This document shows positions 7,659 through 17,600 of a stretch of 64,000 nucleotides of DNA, one piece after another; the first letter of the stretch is position 1, and the number at the start of each line of letters is the position of its first letter. The notes beneath the pieces are model-generated. The model worked only from the letters and a program-made list of their open reading frames with translations, was not told the origin of the DNA and did no database searches. Origin of the DNA: Tenacibaculum discolor (GTDB lineage: Bacteria; Bacteroidota; Bacteroidia; Flavobacteriales; Flavobacteriaceae); assembly GCF_003664185.1 (NCBI RefSeq), contig NZ_RCCS01000004.1:434001-498000 (forward strand), in the 5' to 3' direction. The position numbers were made by a program, and so were the translations under genes.

Positions 7659-8797
7659 TACAGTTTGCTAATCGATTACAAACCGTACAAGAGTACTACT
7701 TCTCTAAAAAATTACAAGAAGTACGTCAATTAATTTCAGAAGGTAAACCAATTATAAACATTGGTATTGGCAGCCCTGATTTACAACCTCCAACATCGGT
7801 ATTAAAAGCTATTCAAGATAGTTTACAAGATACTGGAGCACATAGCTATCAGAGTTATCAAGGTTTACCAGAGTTTAGACAAGCGGTTGCTAACTTTTAT
7901 CATAATAACTATAAAGTTTCCATAAATCCTACCAACGAAGTACTTCCTTTAATGGGAAGCAAAGAAGGAATTATGCATATTTCATTAGCCTTTTTAAACG
8001 AAGGAGATCAGGTATTGATTCCTAACCCAGGATATCCTACCTACAGTTCTGTAACCAATTTATTGGGAGGAGAACCTATTTTTTACGATTTGGAAGAAGC
8101 TACTAACTGGCAACCTAACTTTGATGCCTTAGAAAAACTAGATACTTCAAAAATAAAGTTAATGTGGGTAAATTATCCGCATATGCCAACAGGTGCTGAG
8201 GCAACCAAAGAAACTTTTCAAAAGTTGATTAACTTTGGAAAGAAGCACAACATTGTTATTGTAAATGACAATCCATATAGCTTTATACTGAATGAACACC
8301 CTCAAAGTATTTTACACATTGAAGGAGCTAAAGACATTGCTATTGAATTAAACTCGGTTAGTAAATCATTCAATATGGCGGGATGGCGTGTTGGAATGTT
8401 ACTTGGAAAACCTGAATTCTTAACTGAAATTTTAAAAGTAAAAACTCAAATGGATTCAGGGATGTTTTACGGAATCCAAAAAGGAGCAACAAAAGCTTTA
8501 GAGTTAGACAAGGATTGGTTTATACAATTAAACAACACCTATAAAAAGAGACAAAAATTAGTATTTGAATTAGCAGAAAAACTAGGATGCACCTACGATA
8601 AAAATACCTCAGGAATGTTTGTTTGGTGTAAACTCCCTGAAGGAAAAACGTCTGAAGGAATGATTGATGAGTTATTATACAACAAGCACATTTTTGCCGC
8701 TCCAGGAACCATTTTTGGTAGTCAAGGAGAAGGTTATATCCGCTTTTCATTGTGTGTACCAGAAGAAAAAATAAAAGAAGCAATCAATAGAATATAA
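7655..8797 (+). CDS. Class I/II aminotransferase, probably aromatic amino acid transaminase
   Basis: PLP-dependent fold-type I aminotransferase of 380 aa. The PLP lysine is Lys237 in SVSKSFNMAGWR, and the PLP-binding YPNPGYP-like and NYPHMPTGA segments and a C-terminal Arg in YIRFSLC are visible. Placed between pheA and tyrA and translationally coupled to both (4-nt and 1-nt overlaps), it most likely transaminates phenylpyruvate and 4-hydroxyphenylpyruvate to Phe and Tyr. Sequence alone would also allow aspartate or LL-diaminopimelate-type substrates; the operon context is the reason for the aromatic call. Confidence 0.87.
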   Translation: MIQFANRLQTVQEYYFSKKLQEVRQLISEGKPIINIGIGSPDLQPPTSVLKAIQDSLQDTGAHSYQSYQGLPEFRQAVANFYHNNYKVSINPTNEVLPLMGSKEGIMHISLAFLNEGDQVLIPNPGYPTYSSVTNLLGGEPIFYDLEEATNWQPNFDALEKLDTSKIKLMWVNYPHMPTGAEATKETFQKLINFGKKHNIVIVNDNPYSFILNEHPQSILHIEGAKDIAIELNSVSKSFNMAGWRVGMLLGKPEFLTEILKVKTQMDSGMFYGIQKGATKALELDKDWFIQLNNTYKKRQKLVFELAEKLGCTYDKNTSGMFVWCKLPEGKTSEGMIDELLYNKHIFAAPGTIFGSQGEGYIRFSLCVPEEKIKEAINRI

Positions 8798-9663
8798 TGA
8801 ACATATTTATTATAGGTTTAGGATTAATCGGCGGAAGTTTTGCCCTAGATATTCAGCAAGCATTTAAAAATGCAACTATCTACGGAATTGACTCCAATGA
8901 AGAACATGGAGATCTTGCTTTAGAAAAAGGGATTATCCATCAAAAAGCGGTATTTTCAGAATTATCAAATGCAGACATAGTTATTATTGCTATTCCTGTA
9001 GATGTTTCACAAGAAGTAATTTTGAAAACATTGGATATTATTTCTGATGATTGTTTGGTTTTTGATGTAGGCTCGACTAAAGAACAAATTTGCAATGTTA
9101 TTAAAAACCACCCGAAGAGAAGAAATTTTTTAGCTACGCATCCGATTGCTGGAACAGAGTTTTCAGGACCAAATGCAGCATTGATAAATTTATTTAGAAG
9201 TAAAACTAACATTATCTGCGAAGTAGAAAAAACAGCTTTTAAGTTACAAGAAAAAGCCTTAGAAATTTTTTCAAAATTAGGAATGCGTATTCGTTATATG
9301 GACCCAAAATCACACGATAAACATATTGCTTATGTTTCGCATTTATCACACATTAGTTCTTTTATGTTAGGTAAAACGGTTATTGAAAAAGAGAAAAACG
9401 AACGTGATATTTTTGATATGGCTGGTAGTGGTTTTGCTTCTACAGTACGATTAGCTAAAAGCTCACCCGCAATGTGGACCCCTATTTTTGAGCAAAACAA
9501 AGAAAATGTTATTGAGTCTTTAAATGAGTATATTCATAACTTACAACAATTCAAAACCTTATTAGAAGAAAACGATTTTCCAGAAATCTATACAGAAATG
9601 GAAAATACAAATTATATAAAACAGATTTTAAACGGAATTTTAGAGGGAGTACCTCAACAATAG
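8797..9663 (+). CDS. tyrA: Prephenate dehydrogenase
   Basis: Oxidatively decarboxylates prephenate to 4-hydroxyphenylpyruvate, the tyrosine branch. The 288-aa protein begins with the NAD(P)-binding GLGLIGGSFA, then DVGSTK, the substrate loop THPIAGTEFSGP, and HIAYVSHLSHISSF in the helical dimerisation domain. It is the short, monofunctional form with neither chorismate mutase nor ACT domain. Its start overlaps the stop of the aminotransferase by one base, and the DAHP synthase gene begins 8 nt after its end. Confidence 0.93.
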   Translation: MNIFIIGLGLIGGSFALDIQQAFKNATIYGIDSNEEHGDLALEKGIIHQKAVFSELSNADIVIIAIPVDVSQEVILKTLDIISDDCLVFDVGSTKEQICNVIKNHPKRRNFLATHPIAGTEFSGPNAALINLFRSKTNIICEVEKTAFKLQEKALEIFSKLGMRIRYMDPKSHDKHIAYVSHLSHISSFMLGKTVIEKEKNERDIFDMAGSGFASTVRLAKSSPAMWTPIFEQNKENVIESLNEYIHNLQQFKTLLEENDFPEIYTEMENTNYIKQILNGILEGVPQQ

Positions 9664-9671
9664 AAACTCAA

Positions 9672-10754
9672 ATGGAGAATACAAAAGAATTAAGAACGTG
9701 GTTAGATGCCTTCGGATTAGGACACCCACTAGTAATTGCAGGACCTTGTAGTGCTGAAACTGAAGAACAAGTATTACAAATTGCACACGAATTAAAAAAT
9801 ACTGATGCCACTGTATTAAGAGCTGGTATTTGGAAACCTCGTACCAGACCTGGAAATTTTGAAGGTGTAGGTGCTTTAGGCTTAAAATGGTTACAAAAAG
9901 CCAAACAAGAAACAGGAATGTTAATTGCTACTGAAGTTGCGAACAAAGATCACGTAAAGTTAGCTTTAGAACACGATGTAGATATTTTATGGATTGGTGC
10001 CCGTACCACCGTAAGCCCATTTATCGTTCAAGAAATTGCAGATGCTTTAGAAGGAACTGATAAAATTGTATTAGTAAAAAACCCTGTAAACCCAGATTTA
10101 CCATTATGGTTAGGTGCTATTGAGCGTTTATATGCTAAAAACATTAAAAAATTGGGGGTTATTCATAGAGGATTCTCTACATATGAAAAAACTAGATACC
10201 GTAACAACCCTGAATGGCAAATTCCTATTGAATTACAAAATCGCTTTCCAGATTTACCACTAATTTGTGACCCTTCACATATTGCTGGTCGTCGTGATAT
10301 TATTTTTGATGTTTGCCAAACTGCTCTTGATTTAAACTTTGATGGCTTAATGGTCGAGACTCATTACGATCCTGATAATGCTTGGAGCGATGCCGCACAA
10401 CAAATTACACCTAAATCATTAATTCAAATGATGATTGATTTAAAAGTTAGAAAAGCTACCGATACAGAAACTGAGTACAGAAACGCTTTAAATACACTAC
10501 GTACTCAAATTGACGTAGTAGATCATCAATTAATTGAAATGCTAGGTAAACGTATGAAAATAGCAGATTCAATTGGTAAATTAAAAAAAGAGAAAAACGT
10601 TGCTATTTTACAAACTAAGCGATGGAATGAGATACTAGGTAAAATGATTTTAGAAGGCGATGAACGTGGCTTAAGTGAAGAATTTGTACTTAAAATGTTT
10701 AAAGCAATACACCAAGAAAGTATAAATCATCAAGAGAAAATTATCAACAATTAA
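9672..10754 (+). CDS. Bifunctional 3-deoxy-7-phosphoheptulonate synthase / chorismate mutase
   Basis: Fuses the first shikimate-pathway step with the branch-point enzyme. Residues about 1-260 are a type I-beta DAHP synthase (KDO8P-synthase-like) with AGPCSAET, RAGIWKPRTRPGNFEG, HRGFSTYEK and CDPSHIAGRRD. Residues about 275-355 are an AroQ-class chorismate mutase (NTLRTQIDVVDHQLIEMLGKR). The mutase part may also serve as an allosteric sensor of prephenate, as in related fusions. Last gene of the operon, ended by the terminator at 10762. With pheA and tyrA lacking mutase domains, this protein supplies prephenate to both. Confidence 0.93.
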   Translation: MENTKELRTWLDAFGLGHPLVIAGPCSAETEEQVLQIAHELKNTDATVLRAGIWKPRTRPGNFEGVGALGLKWLQKAKQETGMLIATEVANKDHVKLALEHDVDILWIGARTTVSPFIVQEIADALEGTDKIVLVKNPVNPDLPLWLGAIERLYAKNIKKLGVIHRGFSTYEKTRYRNNPEWQIPIELQNRFPDLPLICDPSHIAGRRDIIFDVCQTALDLNFDGLMVETHYDPDNAWSDAAQQITPKSLIQMMIDLKVRKATDTETEYRNALNTLRTQIDVVDHQLIEMLGKRMKIADSIGKLKKEKNVAILQTKRWNEILGKMILEGDERGLSEEFVLKMFKAIHQESINHQEKIINN

Positions 10755-10761
10755 ACACCTA

Positions 10762-10788
10762 AAAGACCGCTACAAACTAGCGGTCTTT
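10762..10788 (+). terminator. Intrinsic terminator of the aromatic operon
   Basis: AAAGACCGCTA and TAGCGGTCTTT form an 11-bp perfect stem with a 5-nt loop; T-rich sequence follows. Confidence 0.9.
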
Positions 10789-10832
10789 CTTATTCTATTT
10801 TATTGTATTTTCATCCAACCAAACTTAAAAGA

Positions 10833-11585
10833 ATGAAACCTATCCATACAATTGATGATGTAATAAACATATTACAAGACATCATTAACGAATCTATAGA
10901 AAACGAAAGTCCATTAGGCTATTTTGCTGCTTTATACCAAAAAGTAACAATAAAAGTAAAAGAAGGCATACAAAGCGACTATTTTGATGATAACCAACGA
11001 ATGGAAAAGCTCGATATAATTTTTGCTAAAAGATACATAGATGCCTATTATAATTACAAAAATAATACACCTATTACTTCTTCTTGGGAAAGAGCTTTTA
11101 GTATAGCTAATAAGTATTGGTATATAGTTTTACAACACTTATTAGTTGGTATGAACACACATATTAATTTAGATTTGGGAATAGCGGCAGCAGAAGTTTC
11201 CAAAGGGCAAAATATCCAAAACTTACATGATGACTTTAATAAGATTAATGAAATTTTATCCTCTTTAGTTAATGATGTTCAAGATGATTTAGCCAAAGTA
11301 TATCCTTTTTTAAAGAAAATCCTTATCTGGACTAAAGATGTTGACGACTTTTTAGTTGATTTTAGCATGGAATTAGCTAGAAATGGTGCTTGGGATTTTG
11401 CTGTAGAATTAGCCAACACACCAACTAGTGATTTTGAAAACACTATACAAAAAAGAGATATTAAAATAACTGAAAAAGCTGATTTAGTTATTTCTCCAGG
11501 TTTCATACCTAAATTAATTTTCATGATTATTAGAATCTCAGAAAGAGGAACAGTTACTCAGAAAATTAACGATTTAACAGATTAA
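10833..11585 (+). CDS. DUF5995 family protein
   Basis: A 250-aa soluble, helical protein. Features of the family are SPLGYFAALYQKVT, RYIDAYYNY, a central LQHLLVGMNTHINLDLGIAAAEV, and NGAWDFAVELAN. The His-rich helix (H-x-x-x-x-x-N-x-H-x-N) looks like a possible metal or cofactor site, but no reaction is known. The ATG at 10833 is chosen; an in-frame TTG 30 nt upstream lies close to the preceding terminator and adds no conserved sequence. Stands alone, with rsgA 41 nt downstream. Confidence 0.75.
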   Translation: MKPIHTIDDVINILQDIINESIENESPLGYFAALYQKVTIKVKEGIQSDYFDDNQRMEKLDIIFAKRYIDAYYNYKNNTPITSSWERAFSIANKYWYIVLQHLLVGMNTHINLDLGIAAAEVSKGQNIQNLHDDFNKINEILSSLVNDVQDDLAKVYPFLKKILIWTKDVDDFLVDFSMELARNGAWDFAVELANTPTSDFENTIQKRDIKITEKADLVISPGFIPKLIFMIIRISERGTVTQKINDLTD

Positions 11586-11626
11586 ACAATACTAAAACAT
11601 TCAATTTTTATTCTCATCTTTGTTCT

Positions 11627-12568
11627 ATGACAGGAACGGTTTATAAATCTACAGGAAGTTGGTATTGGGTAAAATCTGAAGGCGAACTATATAAGTGTCG
11701 CATTAAGGGAAAATTTCGAATCAAAGGAATTAAAAGTACCAATCCTATCTCGGTAGGTGATATTGTTGATTTTTCATTAGAAACCAAAAATGATGAGGAA
11801 ACAGGCTTAATTACCAATATTCACGAACGAAAAAATTATATAGTTCGTAAGTCGGTAAACTTATCTAAGCAAACTCATGTCATTGCTTCTAATATTGATC
11901 AAGTATTTTTATTAATTACTATTGACAACCCTCCTACTTTTACCACATTCATCGATCGTTTTTTAGTTACTGCTGAAGCCTATTCTATTAAAACTATATT
12001 AGTTTTTAATAAAATTGACTCTTATGAAATTGAGCAACGTGCCGAAATTATGTACTTAAAAGATATTTATGAAGCTATTGGCTATGAATGTATAGAAGTT
12101 TCCGCTACTCAAAACATCAATATTGATAAAATCAAAGCATTAATGACTGGTAAAGTAAGTATGTTTGCTGGTCATTCTGGTGTTGGAAAAACTACCTTAG
12201 TAAATGCTATTGAACCTTCCTTAGACCTAAAAACAAAAGAAATATCTGAACAACACAAGCAAGGACAACACACTACAACATTTGCAGAAATGTTCGATTT
12301 AAGTTTTGATGCTCGTATTATTGATACTCCCGGAATTAAAGGTTTTGGTGTAGTTGACATGGATAAAGATGAATTAGGCGATTATTTCCCTGAGTTTTTT
12401 GCTTTAAAACAAAACTGTAAATTCAATAATTGTATTCATGTAAACGAACCACAGTGTGCTGTTAAAGAAGCCTTAGAAAATGAAGAGATTGCTTGGTCTC
12501 GTTATAAAAGTTACCTACAGATTTTAGAAGGAGAAGATGAACACTACAGAACTGATATTTGGGAATAA
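11627..12568 (+). CDS. rsgA: Ribosome small subunit-dependent GTPase A
   Basis: Late 30S ribosome assembly GTPase of 313 aa. The order is an N-terminal OB fold, a circularly permuted GTPase (NKID, then P-loop GHSGVGKTT at about residues 182-190, then DTPG) and a C-terminal zinc site CKFNNCIHVNEPQC. All expected motifs are present. It sits 41 nt after the DUF5995 gene and 55 nt before dtd. Confidence 0.96.
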   Translation: MTGTVYKSTGSWYWVKSEGELYKCRIKGKFRIKGIKSTNPISVGDIVDFSLETKNDEETGLITNIHERKNYIVRKSVNLSKQTHVIASNIDQVFLLITIDNPPTFTTFIDRFLVTAEAYSIKTILVFNKIDSYEIEQRAEIMYLKDIYEAIGYECIEVSATQNINIDKIKALMTGKVSMFAGHSGVGKTTLVNAIEPSLDLKTKEISEQHKQGQHTTTFAEMFDLSFDARIIDTPGIKGFGVVDMDKDELGDYFPEFFALKQNCKFNNCIHVNEPQCAVKEALENEEIAWSRYKSYLQILEGEDEHYRTDIWE

Positions 12569-12599
12569 TATAAATTAGTCTACCATTTACAAAAATTTA

Positions 12600-12608
12600 C
12601 CCCCCCCC
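12600..12608 (+). repeat. Homopolymeric tract of nine C upstream of dtd
   Basis: Nine consecutive C in a strongly AT-rich setting, 15 nt before the dtd start codon, in the 55-nt rsgA-dtd gap. Such tracts can vary in length by slippage. Confidence 0.85.
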
Positions 12609-12623
12609 AACAATCTATATAAA

Positions 12624-13076
12624 ATGAAAATTGTAATTCAACGCGTTTCAAAAGCTAGCGTTACCATTGAAAATAAAAAAGTAGCCGAAATACAAAGTGG
12701 TCTTTTAATTTTACTTGGAATTGTTAATGAAGATACTCAAGAAGATATTAAGTGGTTATCAAACAAAATAACTAACCTCCGTATTTTCAATGATGATGAA
12801 GGTGTTATGAATAAATCGATTAAAGATATTAATGGAGATATAATTGCTGTAAGTCAATTCACCCTACATGCTTCTACTAAAAAAGGAAATCGTCCTAGTT
12901 ATATTAAAGCTGCTAAACCTGATATTGCTATTCCTTTATATGAAAAATTTGTTCAACAGGTTGAAATTGATTTAGGAAAAAAAGTACAAACTGGTCAATT
13001 TGGAGCTGACATGAAAGTGGAATTACTAAATGATGGTCCTGTAACTATCATTATCGATTCCAAAGATAAAAAATAA
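12624..13076 (+). CDS. dtd: D-aminoacyl-tRNA deacylase
   Basis: Clears D-amino acids, and glycine mischarged on tRNA-Ala, from tRNA. The 150-aa length is standard. The two active-site motifs are present: SQFTLHA (residues about 77-83) and the cross-subunit Gly-cisPro element in DGPVTI (about 138-143). It lies 55 nt after rsgA with a C9 tract in the gap, so expression could vary with tract length (inference). Confidence 0.95.
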   Translation: MKIVIQRVSKASVTIENKKVAEIQSGLLILLGIVNEDTQEDIKWLSNKITNLRIFNDDEGVMNKSIKDINGDIIAVSQFTLHASTKKGNRPSYIKAAKPDIAIPLYEKFVQQVEIDLGKKVQTGQFGADMKVELLNDGPVTIIIDSKDKK

Positions 13077-13099
13077 TTTCCATGGGAATTATTTTTAAT

Positions 13100-13107
13100 T
13101 ATATTTG
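13100..13107 (+). promoter_or_regulatory. Promoter -7 box for the YceI gene
   Basis: TATATTTG, an exact TAnnTTTG match, lies 34 nt before the start codon. No clear TTG is seen 19 nt further upstream. Confidence 0.55.
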
Positions 13108-13141
13108 TACCTGATTAATAATCATTATTAAAAACACAAAA

Positions 13142-13786
13142 ATGAAAAAAACAATTTTAGCTATTGCTTTTATTGCAATTGGAGCAGTTTCTTGTAAGAC
13201 AGAAAAAAACAAAGCTGCTGTTAGCGACGAAGTTAAAGAAGTTGCAAAAACAGAAAACATCATCAATACTTATAAAGCTAATGTTGCAGAATCAACTGTA
13301 ACTTGGAAAGGAAGCAAACCAACTGGTTCTCACAACGGTGTAGTAAGTTTAGAAAAAGGAACTTTAGAGGTTGAAAACGGAAATGTAAAGTCTGGAGAGT
13401 TCATTATCGACATGACTACAATTTCTTGTGAAGATTTAAAGGCTGGTGATGGCAAAGAGGATTTAGAAAAGCACTTAAAAAATACAGATTTCTTTGATGT
13501 TGAAAAGTTCCCAACTGCTAAATTTGAAGTAGCAAGTTCTGAGTTAAAAGATGGAAAAGTACACGTTACAGGAAACTTAACTCTTAAAGATGTTACTAAG
13601 AGTATTACTATTCCTGCTACTGTTACAGAAGCTGACGATATGGTAACTTTTAAAAGTGATGTTTTTTCTATTGACAGAACTGACTTTGGTGTTACATACA
13701 AGTCTAAGAAAATTGATGCTGCATTAAAAGATAAGTTCATCAACGACTTAATGGAAATTTCTTTTGAAGTTAAAGCTAAGAAATAA
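13142..13786 (+). CDS. YceI family lipoprotein
   Basis: A 214-aa protein. A lipoprotein signal (hydrophobic core then AVSCK, Cys19) precedes a YceI lipocalin-like beta-barrel that in relatives binds isoprenoid-type lipids. Recognisable parts are STVTWKGSKPTGSHNGVV, FFDVEKFPTAKFE, GNLTLKDVTKSITIP and DRTDFGVTY. The lipid anchor places it at the envelope. It has its own -7 box and a strong terminator, so it is monocistronic. The ligand is unknown. Confidence 0.93.
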   Translation: MKKTILAIAFIAIGAVSCKTEKNKAAVSDEVKEVAKTENIINTYKANVAESTVTWKGSKPTGSHNGVVSLEKGTLEVENGNVKSGEFIIDMTTISCEDLKAGDGKEDLEKHLKNTDFFDVEKFPTAKFEVASSELKDGKVHVTGNLTLKDVTKSITIPATVTEADDMVTFKSDVFSIDRTDFGVTYKSKKIDAALKDKFINDLMEISFEVKAKK

Positions 13787-13804
13787 TTTTAGTTTTTAAG
13801 ATCT

Positions 13805-13838
13805 AAAAAAAGGGTTGACAATTGTCAACCCTTTTTTT
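13805..13838. terminator. Bidirectional terminator between the YceI gene and lipB
   Basis: The palindrome GGGTTGACAATTGTCAACCC is flanked by A7 on the left and T7 on the right, so it works for both convergent genes. It touches the lipB stop codon. Confidence 0.9.
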
Positions 13839-14541
13839 ATGATTTTATAAATTCTTCTACTTCAAATAACTCTTTAAAATGTTTTAAAATTTTTTCTTTT
13901 ACTTCTTCCTCTGAAACCTTTCTACCTAACTCTGCTTCCATTGAAGTTACTGCCTTACCACGTATTCCACAAGGAATAATGTTATCAAAATAACCTAAAT
14001 TGGCATTTACATTCAAAGCAAAACCATGCATAGTAACCCACCTACTTGCTCTAATTCCCATAGCGCAAATTTTTCTTGCAAATGGTGTACCTACACCTAG
14101 CCAAACACCAGTTTCTCCTTCACTTCTTTCTCCTTCTAATCCGTATTCTGCAATTGTTAAAATAATTGATTCTTCTAGCAAACGCAAATACTTATGAATA
14201 TCCGTAAAAAAGTTTTCTAAATCTAAAATTGGATAACCAACAATTTGTCCTGGACCATGATAAGTAATATCTCCTCCTCTATTAATTTTATAAAAAGTCG
14301 CTTCTTTCTCTTTAAGCTTCTCTTCATTCAATAATAAATTATTAATATCTCCTGATTTACCTAGGGTATAAACATGTGGATGTTCAACAAACAGAAAGTA
14401 ATTAGGAGTTACAATTTCACTATCTCCATTTCTTCTTTCTCTTTTTAATGATACTATTTCATCTAAAAGGTTAGTTTGATAATCCCATGTTTCTTTGTAA
14501 TCTTTTCTTCCTAGATCACTAATTCTTATTTTTTTATTCAT
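13837..14541 (-). CDS. lipB: Octanoyltransferase (lipoate biosynthesis)
   Basis: Transfers octanoyl groups from acyl carrier protein to lipoyl domains, the first step of lipoate synthesis. The 234-aa protein carries the LipB signatures RGGDITYHGPGQIVGYPI, the GVWLG segment, the invariant Lys in RKICAMGI-type context, and the catalytic Cys in IIPCGIRGKAVTS. It is convergent with the YceI gene and divergent from the protease gene 86 nt away. Confidence 0.95.
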   Translation of the reverse strand: MNKKIRISDLGRKDYKETWDYQTNLLDEIVSLKRERRNGDSEIVTPNYFLFVEHPHVYTLGKSGDINNLLLNEEKLKEKEATFYKINRGGDITYHGPGQIVGYPILDLENFFTDIHKYLRLLEESIILTIAEYGLEGERSEGETGVWLGVGTPFARKICAMGIRASRWVTMHGFALNVNANLGYFDNIIPCGIRGKAVTSMEAELGRKVSEEEVKEKILKHFKELFEVEEFIKS

Positions 14542-14627
14542 AAATTGTACCGCTAAACTACCTTACAAAGGTAGGGAAATTTAGAGTTTTACTGTTATAA
14601 ACTAAACGTATATCAATTACAAAAATC

Positions 14628-17600
14628 ATGTTTAAAAAAAGTACCCTTCCTTTTTTATTTGCTTTCTATTTATCAATAGCTAATTTGTTTTCTCAACAAC
14701 TATGGACAAGAATTCAAAAAGATGCTATTACTCAGCAGAAAAAAGAAGTTTTTAATACTAATTCTTTACCTAAGCAATACATTTTGATGAGTTTAGATTT
14801 AGATGGCTTTAAAAACATATTGCCAAACTCATTATCTAAAAACACATCTAATTCAAAAATCATTCAACTTCCTAATGCTAATGGAAAGTTAGAAAGGTTT
14901 TCAATAAAAGAAACCTCTTATTTAGCTTCTGGTTTGGCTGAAAAGTTCCCAATGATTAAGTCTTTTTCCGCACAAGGTATTGACAACCCTTCTTCTTCAG
15001 CTAAAGTAAGCATTGGAAAAGATGGAGTTCACGCAATTATTTTTTCAGCAAATGAAGGTACTTCATACATAAACCCTTATACTAAAGATTACAGAGAGTA
15101 TATAATTTACAAAAAGAGTAGCTTATCTCCTTCTAAAGATGAATTTTTGTGTGAAGTTAAAGACGCTATACAAGATGAAAATATATCGCCACGCCAAAGA
15201 AGGAACGCTAATGATGGTAACTTAAGAACTTATAGAATGGCGATAGCTTGTACTGGTGAATATGCTCAATTCCATATAAACAATCAAGGAGTATCATCAA
15301 CAGCTAGTAACGCAGAAAAAAAAGCAGCCGTATTATCTGCTATGAACACTACTATGACTCGTGTAAATAGTGTTTATGAAAGAGATTTAGCTGTAAGAAT
15401 GATTATTGTGGACAACAATGATTCCTTAATTTTCTTAGATGCTGACACAGATGGATTAACCAATGATAATGCTAGTACTTTAATTGACGAAAGTCAAGCA
15501 AAATGCGATAATATTATTGGAGATGCTAATTACGATATTGGGCATACATTTAGTACTGGTGCTGGAGGGCTAGCCCAGCTAAATTCTGTTTGTGTTACAA
15601 ACTTCAAGGCTCAAGGAGTTACAGGTAGAAGCCAACCTATTGGTGACACCTACGATATAGATTATGTTGCACACGAAGTTGGACATCAATTTGGGGCAAC
15701 TCATACATTTAATAATTCTTGTGATGGAAATAGAAGTACTAGTACGGCTGTTGAACCTGGAAGTGGTTCTACAATTATGGCTTATGCTGGTATTTGCTCT
15801 CCTAACGTACAAGATGTAAGTGATGATTATTTTCACGCTGTTAGTATAGCTCAAATGTGGAATCACGTGCAAGGATCAGGAAGTTGTGCTACCTCAACAA
15901 GTACAGGAAATAATCCTCCTACTGCTAATGCAGGAAACAATGTAAGTATTCCTAAATCTACTCCATTTATTTTGAAAGGACAAGCTACAGATGCTGATGG
16001 AACATCTTCTTTAACATACACTTGGGAGCAAATCGACAATGAAACAGCAACAATGTCTCCATTATCTACTAATACTGGTGGACCTATGTTCAGATCATTA
16101 CTTCCTTCTTCATCTCCTAACAGATACATGCCTGCACTTTCTACCGTATTGAGTGGTAATACTTCTACAACATGGGAAGTTTTACCTTCTGTGGCAAGAG
16201 AACTAGACTTTGCATTAACCGTAAGAGATAATAATCCTGGTGGTGGTAGTTCTGATAGAGACGATATAAAAGTAACTGTTACTGATGCAGAAGCGTTTAC
16301 TATAACAAGCCCTAATTCTAGTGTAGATTGGGGAGCAGGTTCTACACAAACCATTACTTGGAGCAAAGGAACATCTGACCAAGCTCCTATTAACTGTGCT
16401 AATGTTAATATAAAACTTTCAACAGATGGTGGTCTTACATTCCCTATTACCTTAAAAAGTAACACACCTAATGACGGTTCAGAGGATATTATTATACCTG
16501 ACAATCCTACTACAAACGCTAGAATATTAGTGGAAGCCGCGGATAATATTTTTTATAACATAAATAATACCAGTTTAACGATTTTCCCTACAACCCCTAC
16601 TTATTCAATAGTTAATAATACAGGAGACATGTCCGTATGTAACTTAGGCACAAATGAACTGGTTTTTGATTTTGACTATAATGCCTTATACGGTTTTAAC
16701 GATACAGTAAATCTATCTTACTCAGGATCTCCTGCGAATTCTGTAGTAACATTAAGCAACTCTACAATTAGTAGTAGTGGAAAATTCACCTTAACCGTAA
16801 CAGATCTTACAAAGGTTACTAAAGGAGATTACACAATTACTGTTTCAGCGACATCAGGTTCAGTAACTAAATCTGTTGACATACTATTAAACGTAAATGA
16901 TGGTCTTTGTAATTCTTCTGGTAATATTTTATCTCAATTAAGTATTACTAATGTTACCTTTAATAGCATTAATAATAACTCAAATAAAACAAATGGTTAT
17001 TCAGACTTTACAAGCCAAAGCACAGACGTTGTTAGAGGTGAAAATTATAATTTAACTACTTCTATCAATACTGATGGAAATAGCAACATAAAAACATTTG
17101 CATGGATTGATTGGAACCAAAATTGTGTATTTGACATTGATGAAACTTATAACTTAACCTCTTCTAGTAGTCTTTTAATTACAGTTCCTGAAGGGATTCC
17201 TACAGGTTCTACAATTATGAGAGTTTCTACAAAGTTAGACAGTGACCCAAATTCCTGTGAACTGAGTTTTAATGGTGAAGTAGAAGATTATACTATTACA
17301 GTTTTAGAACCTACTTTCTCTATTTCAAATAGTACTGGAGATTTATCTGTATGTAAACAAGCTACAAATGAAGTTAGTTTTGATTTTGATTATACCGCTC
17401 TATATGGTTTTACTGAAACTGTTAACCTTTCTTATTCAGGAGCACCAACAAACTCAACTATTACATTGAATCCTTCTAGTATTAATAACAGTGGAAAATT
17501 TACCTTAACAGTAACTAACTTAACGGATGTTGCTACAGGAGATTATACAATTACTGTTACCGCTAATAGTACCTCAATGACCAAATCGGTAAATACACTT

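Noticed and set aside
15863..16504. Open frame of 213 codons on the minus strand opposite the metalloprotease gene
   Set aside because: It is antisense to a well-supported long gene with clear domains, and its translation shows no family features. A codon-structure shadow.
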